This document shows positions 28,237 to 38,108 of a DNA stretch of 64,000 nt, piece after piece. The first letter of the stretch is position 1, and each line of letters opens with the position of its first letter. The DNA is taken from contig NZ_JALXOZ010000012.1 in NCBI RefSeq assembly GCF_025147465.1, forward strand, positions 1-64,000, in the 5' to 3' direction. This stretch comes from Dermabacter sp. p3-SID358 (GTDB lineage Bacteria > Actinomycetota > Actinomycetes > Actinomycetales > Dermabacteraceae). The position numbers and the translations under genes are program-made. The notes beneath the pieces were generated by a model, which was given only the letters and a program-made list of their open reading frames with translations, made no database searches and was not told where the DNA came from.

Positions 28237-29283
28237 ATGGCAAGCGTCGGAACTCGAAACCCCGAGCGCGAAGGCAAACGTGACCTGCGCGCGCTCCCGA
28301 AAGCCCACTTACACTTGCACTTCACGGGCTCGATGCGCCACGACACACTTCAGGAGCTCGCAGCTGCACAGCACTTGCGGCTTCCCCGCACCCTCACGGA
28401 GCAAACGGCGCTCAAGGTCGAGCCGAGCGCACGCGGCTGGTTCCGTTTCCAGCGCTTCTACGACGCGGCGCGCAAAGTCGTGAACTCCGAGGCCATCATG
28501 CGTCGACTCTTGCGCGAGGCAGCCGAGGATGACCTCGCCGAGGGCTCCGTTCGGCTCGAGCTCCAAATCGACCCCACGAGCTACGCACCTTTCGTGGGCG
28601 GCATCACTCCCGCGATCGAGATCATCGTGGACGAGGCCCGCGCGATCGAGCGCGAACTCGGCATTTCGATGGGGATCATCGTCGCGGCGAGCCGAATGCG
28701 CCACCCACTCGATGCGCGCATTCTCGCGCGCCTCGCCGTGCAGTACGCGGGCACCGTGATCGGTTTTGGACTCTCCAACGACGAGCGCCGCGGCGATACG
28801 CGCGCGTTCGCGCCCGCATTCAGGATCGCCCGCAACGGCGGTCTGGCCGCGATGCCCCACGGGGGCGAGCTCCTCGGCCCGCCCCACATTCACGAGGTCG
28901 TCGATTCGCTCGAGCCCACGCGCCTCGGCCACGGCGTGCGGTCGATCGAGGACCCGCGCTTGCTCGAAACGCTCATCGAACGCGGCATCGCTCTCGAGGT
29001 GTGCCCAGCGTCAAACGTGTCGCTCGGTGTCTATCGAGACATAGGCGACGTGCCCGTCCCCCAGCTCGCGCGCCACGGCGCGACCATCGCGCTAAGCGCG
29101 GACGACCCGCTCCTCTTCGGCTCACGGCTCCTTGCCCAGTACGAAGCCGTGCGGGCGATGGGCATGAGCGACCGCGAAATCGCGGACCTCGCCGCGGGTT
29201 CGATCCGCGCCTCGCGCATGGGCGACACCGAAAAGGCGATGCAGCTCGCACGCGTACGCGATTGGTACGAGAACGAAGCTTAG
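28237..29283 (+). CDS. Adenosine deaminase family protein
   Basis: This 348-residue hydrolase probably deaminates adenosine or a related purine. Zinc ligands are visible in KAHLHLHFTGS (residues 24-28), MPHGGEL (the catalytic Glu motif), LGHGVRS and LSADDPLLF. The order and spacing match the adenosine/adenine deaminase family, and adenine versus adenosine use cannot be decided. The gene starts 3 nt after the aminotransferase stop. Its first codons contain GCAAGCGTCGGA, a short motif that recurs in this window. It converges on galK with only 6 nt between them. Confidence 0.87.
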   Translation: MASVGTRNPEREGKRDLRALPKAHLHLHFTGSMRHDTLQELAAAQHLRLPRTLTEQTALKVEPSARGWFRFQRFYDAARKVVNSEAIMRRLLREAAEDDLAEGSVRLELQIDPTSYAPFVGGITPAIEIIVDEARAIERELGISMGIIVAASRMRHPLDARILARLAVQYAGTVIGFGLSNDERRGDTRAFAPAFRIARNGGLAAMPHGGELLGPPHIHEVVDSLEPTRLGHGVRSIEDPRLLETLIERGIALEVCPASNVSLGVYRDIGDVPVPQLARHGATIALSADDPLLFGSRLLAQYEAVRAMGMSDREIADLAAGSIRASRMGDTEKAMQLARVRDWYENEA

Positions 29284-29289
29284 AATCCT

Positions 29290-30489
29290 CTAGCGGTCAC
29301 GGCCGGCGCCGCGGCTCGGCGCCGCGAGGAAGAACACCGGCTCGGCAAGCGCACGCTTGGCAAAGGCGCTCTGGACCGCACTCGCAACGTCTTCGACCAT
29401 CTCCGCATCGACGAGCGCAATGACGCTCCCGCCAAATCCACCGCCCGTCATGCGCGCACCGTGCGCGCCCGCTTCGCGCGCCGCGTCCACGGCAACATCA
29501 AGTTCGGGAACGCTGACCTCATAGTCATCGCGAAGCGAATCGTGCGAGGCATTGAGCAGCTCGGCGATGCGCTCGAGGCCCTCGCGGATCGAGCCCGCCT
29601 CGAGAATCTCGGCGAATTCGCGCACGCGCTCGATCTCGCCGATGATATGGCGGCTGCGCTTGTGGACCACGGGATCGCTGATGCCCTGGCAAGCGTCGGA
29701 AGCCCCCTCGAACGGGACATCCCGCAAGCTCTCCACTCCGAGCGTACGCGCCCCCGCTTCGGCCTGCGCCCGGCGCTCCGCGTACTCGCCGCCCACGAGG
29801 CTGTGAGGTGCACGCGTGTCGATGATGAGTAGTTCGAGACCCTGGCCAGCGAGATCCCACGGAACCGATACCGTCGAAAAATCCCGGCAGTCGAGAAGAA
29901 TGGCATGGCCCTCTTCGCACAGAATCGACGCGGACTGGTCAAGCCCACCCGTCGCCGCACCTGCAAACTCCGTCTCCGCCTTGATTGCCGCTCGAATACG
30001 CTCGTGGGCACTCGTACCAAGCTCACAAAGCTCATCGACCGCCGCCGCGACCGCGCATTCGAGGGCAGCGCTCGAGCTGAGGCCCGCGCCGAGCGGAACA
30101 TAGCCGTCGATCAGAAGGTCAAAGCCGCACGGGGCGCCACCTTCGAATCGATCCGCGAGCGCCCAGAGGACCCCCGCGACATAGGAGGCCCAGCCATCGA
30201 CGGCGCCGGGTTCGAGCCCCTCGACGGGCGCCTCAACCGTCTCACCGGATTGCACGGAACGCATCCGGACCACGCCCGTGTCGGTGCGGCGCGCCGCGAC
30301 GAAGCAGCGGTGCGAAATCGCCATCGGCAGGCACAGACCCTGTTGATAGTCAACGTGCTCGCCGATGATGTTTACGCGGCCAGGCGCAGAAAACATGCCC
30401 TCCGGTTCGGCCCCGAAGGTCTCGCGGAACTCGCGGGCGGCCTTTTCGATGGCATCGGTGTCTACGGGAGCGGCGTGCAGTTCAGTCAT
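29290..30489 (-). CDS. galK: Galactokinase
   Basis: This 399-residue GHMP-family kinase phosphorylates galactose at C1 (Leloir pathway). It has the signature GRVNIIGEHVDYQQG near residue 38, the ATP loop VPLGAGLSSSAALECA near 130 and the C-terminal GGGFGGSVIAL. No galT or galE lies beside it. ATG 30489 is preceded by AGAGAGT. TAGACT, which contains the thrE-like stop codon, lies 7 nt before it, so the gene is either coupled to the exporter gene or has a leaderless transcript. Confidence 0.93.
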   Translation of the reverse strand: MTELHAAPVDTDAIEKAAREFRETFGAEPEGMFSAPGRVNIIGEHVDYQQGLCLPMAISHRCFVAARRTDTGVVRMRSVQSGETVEAPVEGLEPGAVDGWASYVAGVLWALADRFEGGAPCGFDLLIDGYVPLGAGLSSSAALECAVAAAVDELCELGTSAHERIRAAIKAETEFAGAATGGLDQSASILCEEGHAILLDCRDFSTVSVPWDLAGQGLELLIIDTRAPHSLVGGEYAERRAQAEAGARTLGVESLRDVPFEGASDACQGISDPVVHKRSRHIIGEIERVREFAEILEAGSIREGLERIAELLNASHDSLRDDYEVSVPELDVAVDAAREAGAHGARMTGGGFGGSVIALVDAEMVEDVASAVQSAFAKRALAEPVFFLAAPSRGAGRDR

Positions 30490-30499
30490 ACTCTCTAGT

Positions 30500-32062
30500 C
30501 TACGGGCGCTCGTTGGCCTGCGGGTCCCCCGCCGCGTCTTCGTCGGCGCGGATCGCAGGCATGTCGATCTTCTCGGGATCCATCTCGACGATCTCGAAAC
30601 CTGATTCGCGAGTATCAGGCTGAAGGTTATCAAGGTCCTCTCGCCAGTCGGGGCCGGCTTCGAGATCAATCGTGGGATCGAGCTCGTCCGGGTCGAGGTG
30701 AACGACGGGGATCGCGGTCGTGAGCGCACCCGGCCTACGGCGGCGCCTAAAGGTCACCATTCGGCGGTGACGGTTCGTGCTGAACGGCTGTGAAATGGCG
30801 GGCACGCGCACACGGCCGCTCGCAAGAAGTGTCACGGTGTGGCTCGCGACGAATTCGCCGAGAATGACGCCTGCCGAGATCGCAATCGCGATCTCACACG
30901 CGAGTAGGAGATAGCTCGCCCCCGTGTTGCTGCCATCGCTGAACCCCAAAAGGCCGCGGTAAATCACGGAACCGGGCACCATCGTGATGATCGCGGGAGC
31001 GATGAGGATGTTTACGTACGCCTTCGTTCGCTGCGAGATCACGACCGAAAGCACGCCAACGAAGAACGCTGTGATGCCCGTTGCCCACGCTCGTTCGAGC
31101 CCCGCTACTTCGATCACAAAGGCCGAGGTCGCCGTGAAACCGGGCAAGATCGTCACCCAGAGCAAAAGCCGCGGCGGTACCTGGAAACCCACCGCGTAGC
31201 CGAGCCCAACGAGCGCCCCAGCAATAGCGACAACGAGGGTCGAGATGAGAGTCGCCGGGATCGTCGACGTAATCGAGATGTCGGCACCCACCCACTCGGC
31301 GACGAGCATCCCGCCGCGAATGCCAATCACGGCACCCACCGTGAGCATGAACGTCTCGAGCAAACGCCCCGCCGCGGTGACGTACCACCCAGTGATTGCA
31401 TCCTGCATCGCGCCGACAGATGTCGAGCCCGCGAGCACCATCACGAGGCACGCGACGACGACGAGTGAGGAGTTCGCCGCTGGATCGAGCCGGTTCACGA
31501 TCAGAGAAATAAGCACGACGATGAAACCACCCGCGATCTGCGCATAGAACACGGGAAAACGTAACTTGTCGAAGAGGATATAGACCTGCCACAGCACGCC
31601 CGCAGCAAGGGCCGCGAAAGTCGTCACGAGAATGCCGGCGCCGAAAAACATTGCGCACGCGCCGCCCATGAGCACCCAGGCGAGAGTTGTCACGATCGGG
31701 CCGTAATAGCGCTTCATCGACCGCACGCGATCGACTGCGAGAAGCGCCTCGTGAAGGTCCATTTCACCCTTCACATACTTGGTCGTGATCTGATCGACCC
31801 GATCGAGCTTCGTAAAGTCGTACGTGTAGCCACCCGCGGTGCGAATGCGCGTAAACGGCGCCGATTGCGTGTCCTGGTAGTAGGAGACTGAGACTTCCGT
31901 CAGTGTCGTCTGTACCGACACATTTCGAATGCCGGATGACGCGGTGACGCGTAGCATTGTCGCGGTCACGTCGGCCGCCGCAGCACCGTTGGAAATCATG
32001 ACTTCGCCAATGCGCATGGCAAGTTCGAACACCTGGTGCAGGCGGGTTAAAGAAGTGCTCAC
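30500..32062 (-). CDS. ThrE-type threonine/serine exporter family protein
   Basis: This 520-residue membrane protein has an N-terminal cytoplasmic domain (ELAMRIGEVMISNGAAAADV...VSVQTTLTEVSVSY). It is followed by two blocks of about five membrane helices, the ThrE_1 (DUF1212) plus ThrE_2 (DUF3815) fusion seen in corynebacterial ThrE. The charged C-terminal 90 residues form an acidic tail. Export of threonine or serine is inferred from the family. The start is uncertain. GTG 32062 is the best fit to the family N-terminus, and ATG 32098 is possible. Confidence 0.85.
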   Translation of the reverse strand: MSTSLTRLHQVFELAMRIGEVMISNGAAAADVTATMLRVTASSGIRNVSVQTTLTEVSVSYYQDTQSAPFTRIRTAGGYTYDFTKLDRVDQITTKYVKGEMDLHEALLAVDRVRSMKRYYGPIVTTLAWVLMGGACAMFFGAGILVTTFAALAAGVLWQVYILFDKLRFPVFYAQIAGGFIVVLISLIVNRLDPAANSSLVVVACLVMVLAGSTSVGAMQDAITGWYVTAAGRLLETFMLTVGAVIGIRGGMLVAEWVGADISITSTIPATLISTLVVAIAGALVGLGYAVGFQVPPRLLLWVTILPGFTATSAFVIEVAGLERAWATGITAFFVGVLSVVISQRTKAYVNILIAPAIITMVPGSVIYRGLLGFSDGSNTGASYLLLACEIAIAISAGVILGEFVASHTVTLLASGRVRVPAISQPFSTNRHRRMVTFRRRRRPGALTTAIPVVHLDPDELDPTIDLEAGPDWREDLDNLQPDTRESGFEIVEMDPEKIDMPAIRADEDAAGDPQANERP

Positions 32063-32113
32063 ACCACCATCGTGGCACACGCTCGGCACACCGTGCATGG
32101 AAAGGATCATTCA

Positions 32114-32836
32114 ATGGCACACACCTCAATCGACGCCCGCGAATCGCTCGCGCGGCTGCGCGAAGGCAACGGCCGATTCTCGAGCGGGACGACCCGCCAC
32201 CCCCACAGCGACGAGGACCGTCGCCTTGACCTTTCCTCGGGACAAGAGCCGTTCGCCGCAGTCCTCTCATGTGCCGATTCGCGCGTGCCGCCCGAGATCG
32301 TCTTCGATTGCGGACTCGGCGACCTCTTCGTTGTGCGTTCGGCCGGCCAAATGGTGGAAAACGCCATTCTCGCCTCGCTCGAATTCGCCGTTCACGAACT
32401 CTCAGTTCCGCTCATTCTCGTGCTCGGCCACGAAGGATGCGGCGCCGTCGCCGCAGCCGAGTCCCTCACGAAACAGCGCACTTCGGGAACGCCGCTTGCT
32501 CTCCTTCCGGGGCACCTCAACGCGCTCGCCGAGCAGATCTCGCGGCGTTTGGGATCGGGCGGTGGCGAGGCACACGTCGGAACCTCTTCCCTTTCCGGTG
32601 AACCCGAGCCCGCCTCCCAGGCCGCCGTGAATGCCGCAGCCGCGAGGGCGGAAGTGAGCGCGCGCTCCCCTCTCATTCGCGCGGCGCACGAAGCCGGGGA
32701 GTTAGCGCTTGCCCATGCCGTATACGACCTCGAGACGGGGCACGTCACGTTCGCGGTGGAGAAAACCACAACAGCCCCGTCGAATTCGGAGTTGGCCGAT
32801 CATCCTCCTCACACCTGGATTAAAGCCCGGGGCTAG
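32114..32836 (+). CDS. Beta-class carbonic anhydrase
   Basis: This enzyme converts CO2 and bicarbonate to supply carboxylases. The 240-residue product has zinc ligands Cys53 (SCADSR, with Asp55), His106 and Cys109 (GHEGCG). About 40 residues in the middle (GSGGGEAHVGTSSLSGEPEP) look like a flexible insertion. ATG 32114 has AAAGGA upstream. Its last 17 nt overlap the end of the convergent DUF3017 gene. Confidence 0.93.
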   Translation: MAHTSIDARESLARLREGNGRFSSGTTRHPHSDEDRRLDLSSGQEPFAAVLSCADSRVPPEIVFDCGLGDLFVVRSAGQMVENAILASLEFAVHELSVPLILVLGHEGCGAVAAAESLTKQRTSGTPLALLPGHLNALAEQISRRLGSGGGEAHVGTSSLSGEPEPASQAAVNAAAARAEVSARSPLIRAAHEAGELALAHAVYDLETGHVTFAVEKTTTAPSNSELADHPPHTWIKARG

Positions 32837-33107
32837 AGGCGAGCACGAAAATAAGGATCGCAAGGACAAGTATCGTCGCGACATCGACCGACCGGCGCCT
32901 CACGACGAGCGCACCGAGCGCGTCCACCGGCAGGATGAGTCGTACAACCGCCAGAGCGAAAAGAAACGCAGAAAGCGTGTATCCGGCCGTCGGGACGGAG
33001 AAAAAAAGCCCAACGGGGAGGACCACAAAAAAGACTATCCCCAGCGTCACGAGCAAAAGCCGCTGCCGATGCACTGCGGCGCCAAGGGAGTAGGGCGATC
33101 GATTCAC
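32820..33107 (-). CDS. Small membrane protein, DUF3017 family
   Basis: This 95-residue protein has three hydrophobic helices and the conserved LPVDALGALVVRRRSVDVATILVLA segment of DUF3017, an actinobacterial family of unknown function. The start is GTG 33107, without a Shine-Dalgarno. TACCAT ends 6 nt before it, so a leaderless transcript is likely. The 3' end overlaps the carbonic anhydrase gene by 17 nt. Confidence 0.82.
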   Translation of the reverse strand: MNRSPYSLGAAVHRQRLLLVTLGIVFFVVLPVGLFFSVPTAGYTLSAFLFALAVVRLILPVDALGALVVRRRSVDVATILVLAILIFVLASSPGL

Positions 33108-33205
33108 GGAACCATGGTAGCCCGAGGTGGTTAGGCTAGTAGTGCCGCGATATTCGTGGCGCTACGCAGCCCCACCTGCCCCACCACAAGGACGTGAACC
33201 ACGAT

Positions 33206-34672
33206 ATGACCGACGTGCGCATCGAACACGACCTGCTCGGAGACCGCGAAGTCCCCGCCGATGCCCTCTACGGCGTGCAGACCCTCAGGGCCCTCGAAAA
33301 CTTCCGCATCTCGGATGTCCGCCTGCATCACTTTCCCTCGCTCGTGCAGGCACTCGCGTACGTCAAGCACGCCGCGGCACGGACGAATCAGCGCCTAGGC
33401 GGTTTGGATAAGACCAAAGCCGATGCGATCGCGAAAGCGTGTGCAGAGATCGAAAACGGCGAGCACCACGAGCATTTCGTCGTCGATCTCATCCAGGGCG
33501 GCGCGGGCACAAGCACGAATATGAACGCGAATGAGGTCATCGCGAATCGCGGCCTCGAAATTCTCGGGCACCGACGTGGCGAGTACGAATTCCTCCACCC
33601 CAACAACGACGTAAATTTCGGTCAATCCACGAACGACGTCTACCCAACCGCGGTGCGCCTCGCGATGCTCCTGAGCTTCCCCGATCTTGCCGATGCCATG
33701 CGCGGATTGATCGACGCGCTTCGAGCGAAAGGCGAGGAATTCGAGCACATCCTCAAGATGGGCCGCACCCAAATGCAAGACGCGGTCCCCATGACCGTGG
33801 GCCAGGAGTTCCACGCGTGGGCGACAACAATCAGCGAGGACGTCGAGCGGCTTACACGCACCGCTCGCTTCTTTCAAGAAATCAACATGGGGGCAACGGC
33901 GATCGGCACGGGCATCACCACTGACCCAAAATACGCCTCCCTCGTCGTCGAGGAACTCACCCGCATCACGGGCAAGGAGTTCACGCTCGCCGCCGACCTC
34001 GTCGAGGCGACGAGCGACACGGGCGCGTTCGTGACGTTTTCGAGCGTGCTCAAGCGCATCGCCGTGAAAATTTCAAAGATCTGCAACGACCTGAGGCTTC
34101 TTTCCTCCGGCCCCCGCGCAGGTTTCAACGAAATTAACCTACCTGCGGTTCAGCCGGGCAGCTCGATCATGCCGGGCAAGGTCAATCCCGTGATTCCCGA
34201 GGTCGTGAACCAAGTGGCATTCCAGGTCATTGGCAACGATCTCACCGTCACGCTCGCTGCCGAAGGCGGTCAGCTTCAGCTCAACGCGTTCGAGCCCGTG
34301 ATCGCGTACAACATTCTCGATTCGACCCGCATTATGACCCGCGCGATGCGTACGCTCCGCACGCACTGTATCGAGGGCATCACGGTGAACGAAGACGTTC
34401 TTGCTGGCAATCTCGAACGCTCGATCGGAATCATCACGGCGCTCGTGCCCGTCATTGGCTACGCGGCGTCGACGGAGATCGCCTCACAGGCCCTCCACAC
34501 GGGCAAGCCCGTGCGCGACATTGTGCGTGAAAGAGGCCTCGTGAGCGAGGGGCACCTCGACGAAATCCTCACGCCGGCCCGCATGACCCAGCCGTATCGG
34601 GCCACGGCAACGGGTGCGATCCCCGCGCTCGACAGCTCTGACCCGATCGCGGAGAGCGACCTCGAGCATTAG
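33206..34672 (+). CDS. aspA: Aspartate ammonia-lyase
   Basis: This 488-residue enzyme interconverts aspartate with fumarate and ammonia. The superfamily signature GSSIMPGKVNPV is near residue 318. The segment KMGRTQMQDAVPMTVGQEF carries the Gln typical of aspartases rather than the His of class II fumarases. ATG 33206 lies 13 nt from AAGGA. GTG 33194 would be too close. It may work with the aminotransferase to feed fumarate to anaerobic respiration. Confidence 0.92.
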   Translation: MTDVRIEHDLLGDREVPADALYGVQTLRALENFRISDVRLHHFPSLVQALAYVKHAAARTNQRLGGLDKTKADAIAKACAEIENGEHHEHFVVDLIQGGAGTSTNMNANEVIANRGLEILGHRRGEYEFLHPNNDVNFGQSTNDVYPTAVRLAMLLSFPDLADAMRGLIDALRAKGEEFEHILKMGRTQMQDAVPMTVGQEFHAWATTISEDVERLTRTARFFQEINMGATAIGTGITTDPKYASLVVEELTRITGKEFTLAADLVEATSDTGAFVTFSSVLKRIAVKISKICNDLRLLSSGPRAGFNEINLPAVQPGSSIMPGKVNPVIPEVVNQVAFQVIGNDLTVTLAAEGGQLQLNAFEPVIAYNILDSTRIMTRAMRTLRTHCIEGITVNEDVLAGNLERSIGIITALVPVIGYAASTEIASQALHTGKPVRDIVRERGLVSEGHLDEILTPARMTQPYRATATGAIPALDSSDPIAESDLEH

Positions 34673-34696
34673 CCCGGGCCGGCCCGCGCGTCGAGG

Positions 34697-35842
34697 CTAC
34701 TCGTCGGCTGCTTCGTTCTTGCCACGCATCACGAGAAGCGGATCGGGAGTACCGACAACCGCGTGATCCTTGCCCTCGTATTCAAATTGCGAGAGGAAGT
34801 ACTTCATCGCGTTGATGCGTGCGCGCTTCTTGTCGTTGGAGCGGATGATCGTCCACGGCGCGTACTTCTTGTCGGTGCGGCGGAACATCTCTTCCTTCGC
34901 CGCGCCGTACGCCTCCCACCGATCGAGGGATTCGAGATCCATGGGCGATAACTTCCACTGGCGAACCGGATCGAGCTGCCGAATCGCGAAACGTGTACGC
35001 TGCTCCTTTTGCGAGACCGAGAACCAGAACTTGGTCACGTGGATGCCGGAATCAACGAGCATGCGTTCGAAGTGCGGAACCTGGTCCATGAAGGTCTCGT
35101 ACTCTTCGTCGGTTGCAAAACCCATGACGCGTTCGACCCCTGCACGGTTGTACCAGGAGCGATCGAACAGCACCATTTCGCCCTCGGTCGGGAGATGCTC
35201 GACGTAGCGCTGGAAGTACCACTGCCCCTTCTCTCGCTCCGTGGGCTTATTGAGCGCAACGACGCGTGCCATTCGAGGATTGAGGTGTTCGGTAAAGCGT
35301 TTGATCGTACCGCCCTTACCGGCCGCGTCGCGCCCCTCGAAGATGATGATCGCCTTCTTTTTCGCGTCCTCGAGCCAGTATTGGAGCTTGAGCAGCTCAA
35401 CCTGGAGGAAGTACTTCTCGCGCTCGTACTCGTCGCGCTCCATACGAGTGGGGTACGGGTAGCCTTCCTGCCATGTGTACACGGGGTTGCCGTGCGGGTC
35501 AATCAGGTCGGGATCGGGTGAGTGACCATCGGCAACCGTGTACCCGAGTTCACGCAGGTGCTCGATGAATTCGCGAAGGTTGCTGCTGTGGGGCAGTTCG
35601 CCGTTAAGGTCGAGTTCGGGCACGGATTGCTTCTTGCCTTTTTTCATCGCTCGTCTTTCGCTCGTGGGGGCGGGGGTTGGATCCTCATGAGTGGGTTCGG
35701 CTGATGCGGTCGCGGGGTTCGGGGTGAGGCCCGACGCTTGCGCAGCCTCGGTTTGTTTGCCAAAAAGCCGCTTGAGGAAGGCGATCAGTGCGCGAAGTGG
35801 CGAGTTCCCGTGACGTACATCGTGATTCCTGCTTTCTCGCAC
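34697..35842 (-). CDS. ppk2: Polyphosphate kinase 2
   Basis: This 381-residue enzyme exchanges phosphate between polyphosphate and nucleotides. It has Walker [16 protein letters not shown] near residue 169, the lid region and Walker [16 protein letters not shown] near 225. The catalytic core begins near residue 75. GTG 35842 is preceded by an almost perfect anti-16S match (AGGAGGTGATC) 7 nt away, inside the 3' end of purH. It yields a basic, Pro-rich N-terminal extension. ATG 35647 would give a 316-residue protein closer to the common length, with a weak ribosome site. I prefer the long form with moderate confidence. Confidence 0.88.
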   Translation of the reverse strand: MRESRNHDVRHGNSPLRALIAFLKRLFGKQTEAAQASGLTPNPATASAEPTHEDPTPAPTSERRAMKKGKKQSVPELDLNGELPHSSNLREFIEHLRELGYTVADGHSPDPDLIDPHGNPVYTWQEGYPYPTRMERDEYEREKYFLQVELLKLQYWLEDAKKKAIIIFEGRDAAGKGGTIKRFTEHLNPRMARVVALNKPTEREKGQWYFQRYVEHLPTEGEMVLFDRSWYNRAGVERVMGFATDEEYETFMDQVPHFERMLVDSGIHVTKFWFSVSQKEQRTRFAIRQLDPVRQWKLSPMDLESLDRWEAYGAAKEEMFRRTDKKYAPWTIIRSNDKKRARINAMKYFLSQFEYEGKDHAVVGTPDPLLVMRGKNEAADE

Positions 35843-37365
35843 GTGCCGATCACCTCCTCATCGCGAACGGAGCCGCCGGGTTGCACGATGGCCGTGACTC
35901 CTGCGGCAATAAGTTCTTCAGGGCCGTCGGCAAAGGGGAAGAAGGCGTCGGATGCCGCGACCGCACCGCGTGCACGCTCCTCGCCATTTTTACCGAGCGT
36001 GTTGGCACGCTCGACCGCGAGTCGACACGCGTCCACCCGATTGACCTGTCCCATGCCAACGCCCACGGCCGCGCCATTCTTCGCTAGAAGAATCGCGTTC
36101 GAGCGGGGTGCGCGCACGGCGCGCCATGCGAAGGCCAGGTCCGCGAGGGTATCTTCCGACGCCCGCTCACCGCACACGAGTTCCCAGTTCGCCGGGTCGT
36201 CGCCAGGTGCCTGGTAGCGATCGGGCTCTTGGTAGAGCACGCCGCCCCAGATTTCACGGCCGTCGAATGCGGAATCCGTGCGGGGCGCGCCTGAGATCTC
36301 GAGGATCCGCAGGTTCTTCTTCGTTTGAAGTAGCTCGAGCGCACCTTCTTCATAGCCTGGAGCAACGATGACCTCGGTGAACACCTTGGTGATGCGCTTT
36401 GCCATGTCGAGGCTCACGGGGCGGTTGGTGGCGATCACCCCGCCGAACGCCGAAACGGGATCGGTCGCGTGAGCCTTGGTGTAGGCCTCGGCAATATCAG
36501 TTCCTTCAGGCGCGATCGCGATGCCGCAGGGGTTGTTGTGCTTGATAATCGCGACGCACGGCTCGGGGTGATCAAACGCTGCGCGCAGGGCGGCGTCGGC
36601 ATCGACGTAGTTGTTGTAACTCATGGCCTTGCCATTCAGCAGCTCGGCCTCGGCCAGGGTCGTTGAATCCTCGAAAAGTGAGCGGCTCGCGTCGAGGAAG
36701 GCCTGCTGGTGAGAGTTTTCGCCGTAGCGAAGCGGGGTGAGGTCTTGCTCTTCGGGGTCGATGCCGAGGGCCTCGTCTGCGCGATCCGCGACCCACTCTT
36801 CGATCGCGGCATCGTATTCGGCGATGCGCGAGAAGGCATCGGCGGCGAGAACGAGACGCTCATCGCGTGTGAAACCGCCGTTCGCCACCGCCCCCTCGAC
36901 GAGGTCGTACTGTTCGATGCTCGTGACGACAGCACACGAGTTGAAGTTTTTTGCGGCGCTGCGCACCATCGCGGGGCCGCCAATGTCGATCTTCTCAACG
37001 ATTTCCTCGAACGAAGCGCCGCTCGCGACGGTCTCTTCGAATGGATAGAGGTTGCACACGAGAAGGTCGATTGGGGCGATCTCATGTTCGTCAAGCGCCT
37101 CGAGGTGCGCGGGCTTGTCACGGTCTGCGAGGAGGCCGCCGTGAATCTTCGGGTGGAGGGTCTTCACGCGTCCGTCAAGGATTTCGGGGAAGCCCGTCAC
37201 GCTCTCGACCGCCTGCACGGGAATCCTTGCCTCGGCAATGGCCTTCGCCGTGGAGCCGGTCGAAACGATCTCGACACCGCTCTTGTGCAGGGCGGTCACG
37301 AGTTCGATAAGACCGGTCTTGTCATAGACCGAGACCAGGGCGCGCGTGACGGCACGCTTCAGCAT
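35785..37365 (-). CDS. purH: Bifunctional AICAR transformylase/IMP cyclohydrolase
   Basis: This enzyme performs the last two steps of de novo IMP synthesis. The 526-residue product has the MGS-like cyclohydrolase domain ([30 protein letters not shown]) and the C-terminal transformylase with KHNNPCG and the [25 protein letters not shown] segment. ATG 37365 has AAGGAG upstream. It follows purN after 93 nt, a common pairing. Its 3' end overlaps the proposed ppk2 start by 58 nt. Confidence 0.97.
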   Translation of the reverse strand: MLKRAVTRALVSVYDKTGLIELVTALHKSGVEIVSTGSTAKAIAEARIPVQAVESVTGFPEILDGRVKTLHPKIHGGLLADRDKPAHLEALDEHEIAPIDLLVCNLYPFEETVASGASFEEIVEKIDIGGPAMVRSAAKNFNSCAVVTSIEQYDLVEGAVANGGFTRDERLVLAADAFSRIAEYDAAIEEWVADRADEALGIDPEEQDLTPLRYGENSHQQAFLDASRSLFEDSTTLAEAELLNGKAMSYNNYVDADAALRAAFDHPEPCVAIIKHNNPCGIAIAPEGTDIAEAYTKAHATDPVSAFGGVIATNRPVSLDMAKRITKVFTEVIVAPGYEEGALELLQTKKNLRILEISGAPRTDSAFDGREIWGGVLYQEPDRYQAPGDDPANWELVCGERASEDTLADLAFAWRAVRAPRSNAILLAKNGAAVGVGMGQVNRVDACRLAVERANTLGKNGEERARGAVAASDAFFPFADGPEELIAAGVTAIVQPGGSVRDEEVIGTCEKAGITMYVTGTRHFAH

Positions 37366-37458
37366 GCGGAGCTCCTTCGTCGTCGATGATCGTGGGGTAG
37401 ACCCCTTAAACCTATCGCGTTCAGGTGAACTCGATGTGACGAGGAGCAGGCCGGTGGG

Positions 37459-38034
37459 CTATTCGTTGCGGGAACGGCGCGCAATCACATCGACGAGCAT
37501 CTCGCGCTCAATGACCTTGATTCGCTCGTGGAGATCCTCTTCGCTTTCCCCCGGCAGCACGGTGAGGGCGCGCTGATCGATAATCGAGCCCGTGTCCACG
37601 CCCTCGTCGATCTCGATCACGGTCGCCCCCGTGACTTTCACGCCGTAGCTCAGGGCATCACGCACACCGTGGGCTCCGGGAAATGCCGGAAGAAGCGCGG
37701 GATGAGTATTGATAATTCGACCTCCGAAAGCCTCGAGCATGGGGTGACCGAGTAACCGCATGAAGCCCGCGAGCACCACGAGGTCGGGTTGGTATCGAGC
37801 CGTGCAGGTCGCCAGTGCCCGATCCCAATCTGCGCGCGAAGGAAAATCAGCAAGGGGAATGACGTGCGCGGGGATCCCCCACTCCCGTGCAAAGGCGAGC
37901 CCGGGGGCGTCGACGTCGGAGACCACCGCCGCGACCCGCACCCCCGCGAGCGCGCCCGTGTCGATAGCCTCGAGGATCGCGCGGAGATTACTCCCCGTTC
38001 CGGAGATGAACACGACGCACGTAAATTCGTTCAT
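37459..38034 (-). CDS. purN: Phosphoribosylglycinamide formyltransferase
   Basis: This 191-residue enzyme uses 10-formyl-THF to formylate GAR in purine synthesis. Motifs are SGTGSNLRAI, the catalytic INTHPALLPAFPGAHGVRDAL and VTGATVIEIDEGVDTGSII. ATG 38034 has no Shine-Dalgarno, but TACTGT ends 6 nt before it, suggesting a leaderless message. The upstream neighbour is divergent. Confidence 0.95.
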   Translation of the reverse strand: MNEFTCVVFISGTGSNLRAILEAIDTGALAGVRVAAVVSDVDAPGLAFAREWGIPAHVIPLADFPSRADWDRALATCTARYQPDLVVLAGFMRLLGHPMLEAFGGRIINTHPALLPAFPGAHGVRDALSYGVKVTGATVIEIDEGVDTGSIIDQRALTVLPGESEEDLHERIKVIEREMLVDVIARRSRNE

Positions 38035-38108
38035 GGTCCCACAGTAGCGGGCATCAAGCACGCCGATTGCTCAAGGCCGTTCGGTGCGCATGCGGCACAA
38101 TGGAGTCC

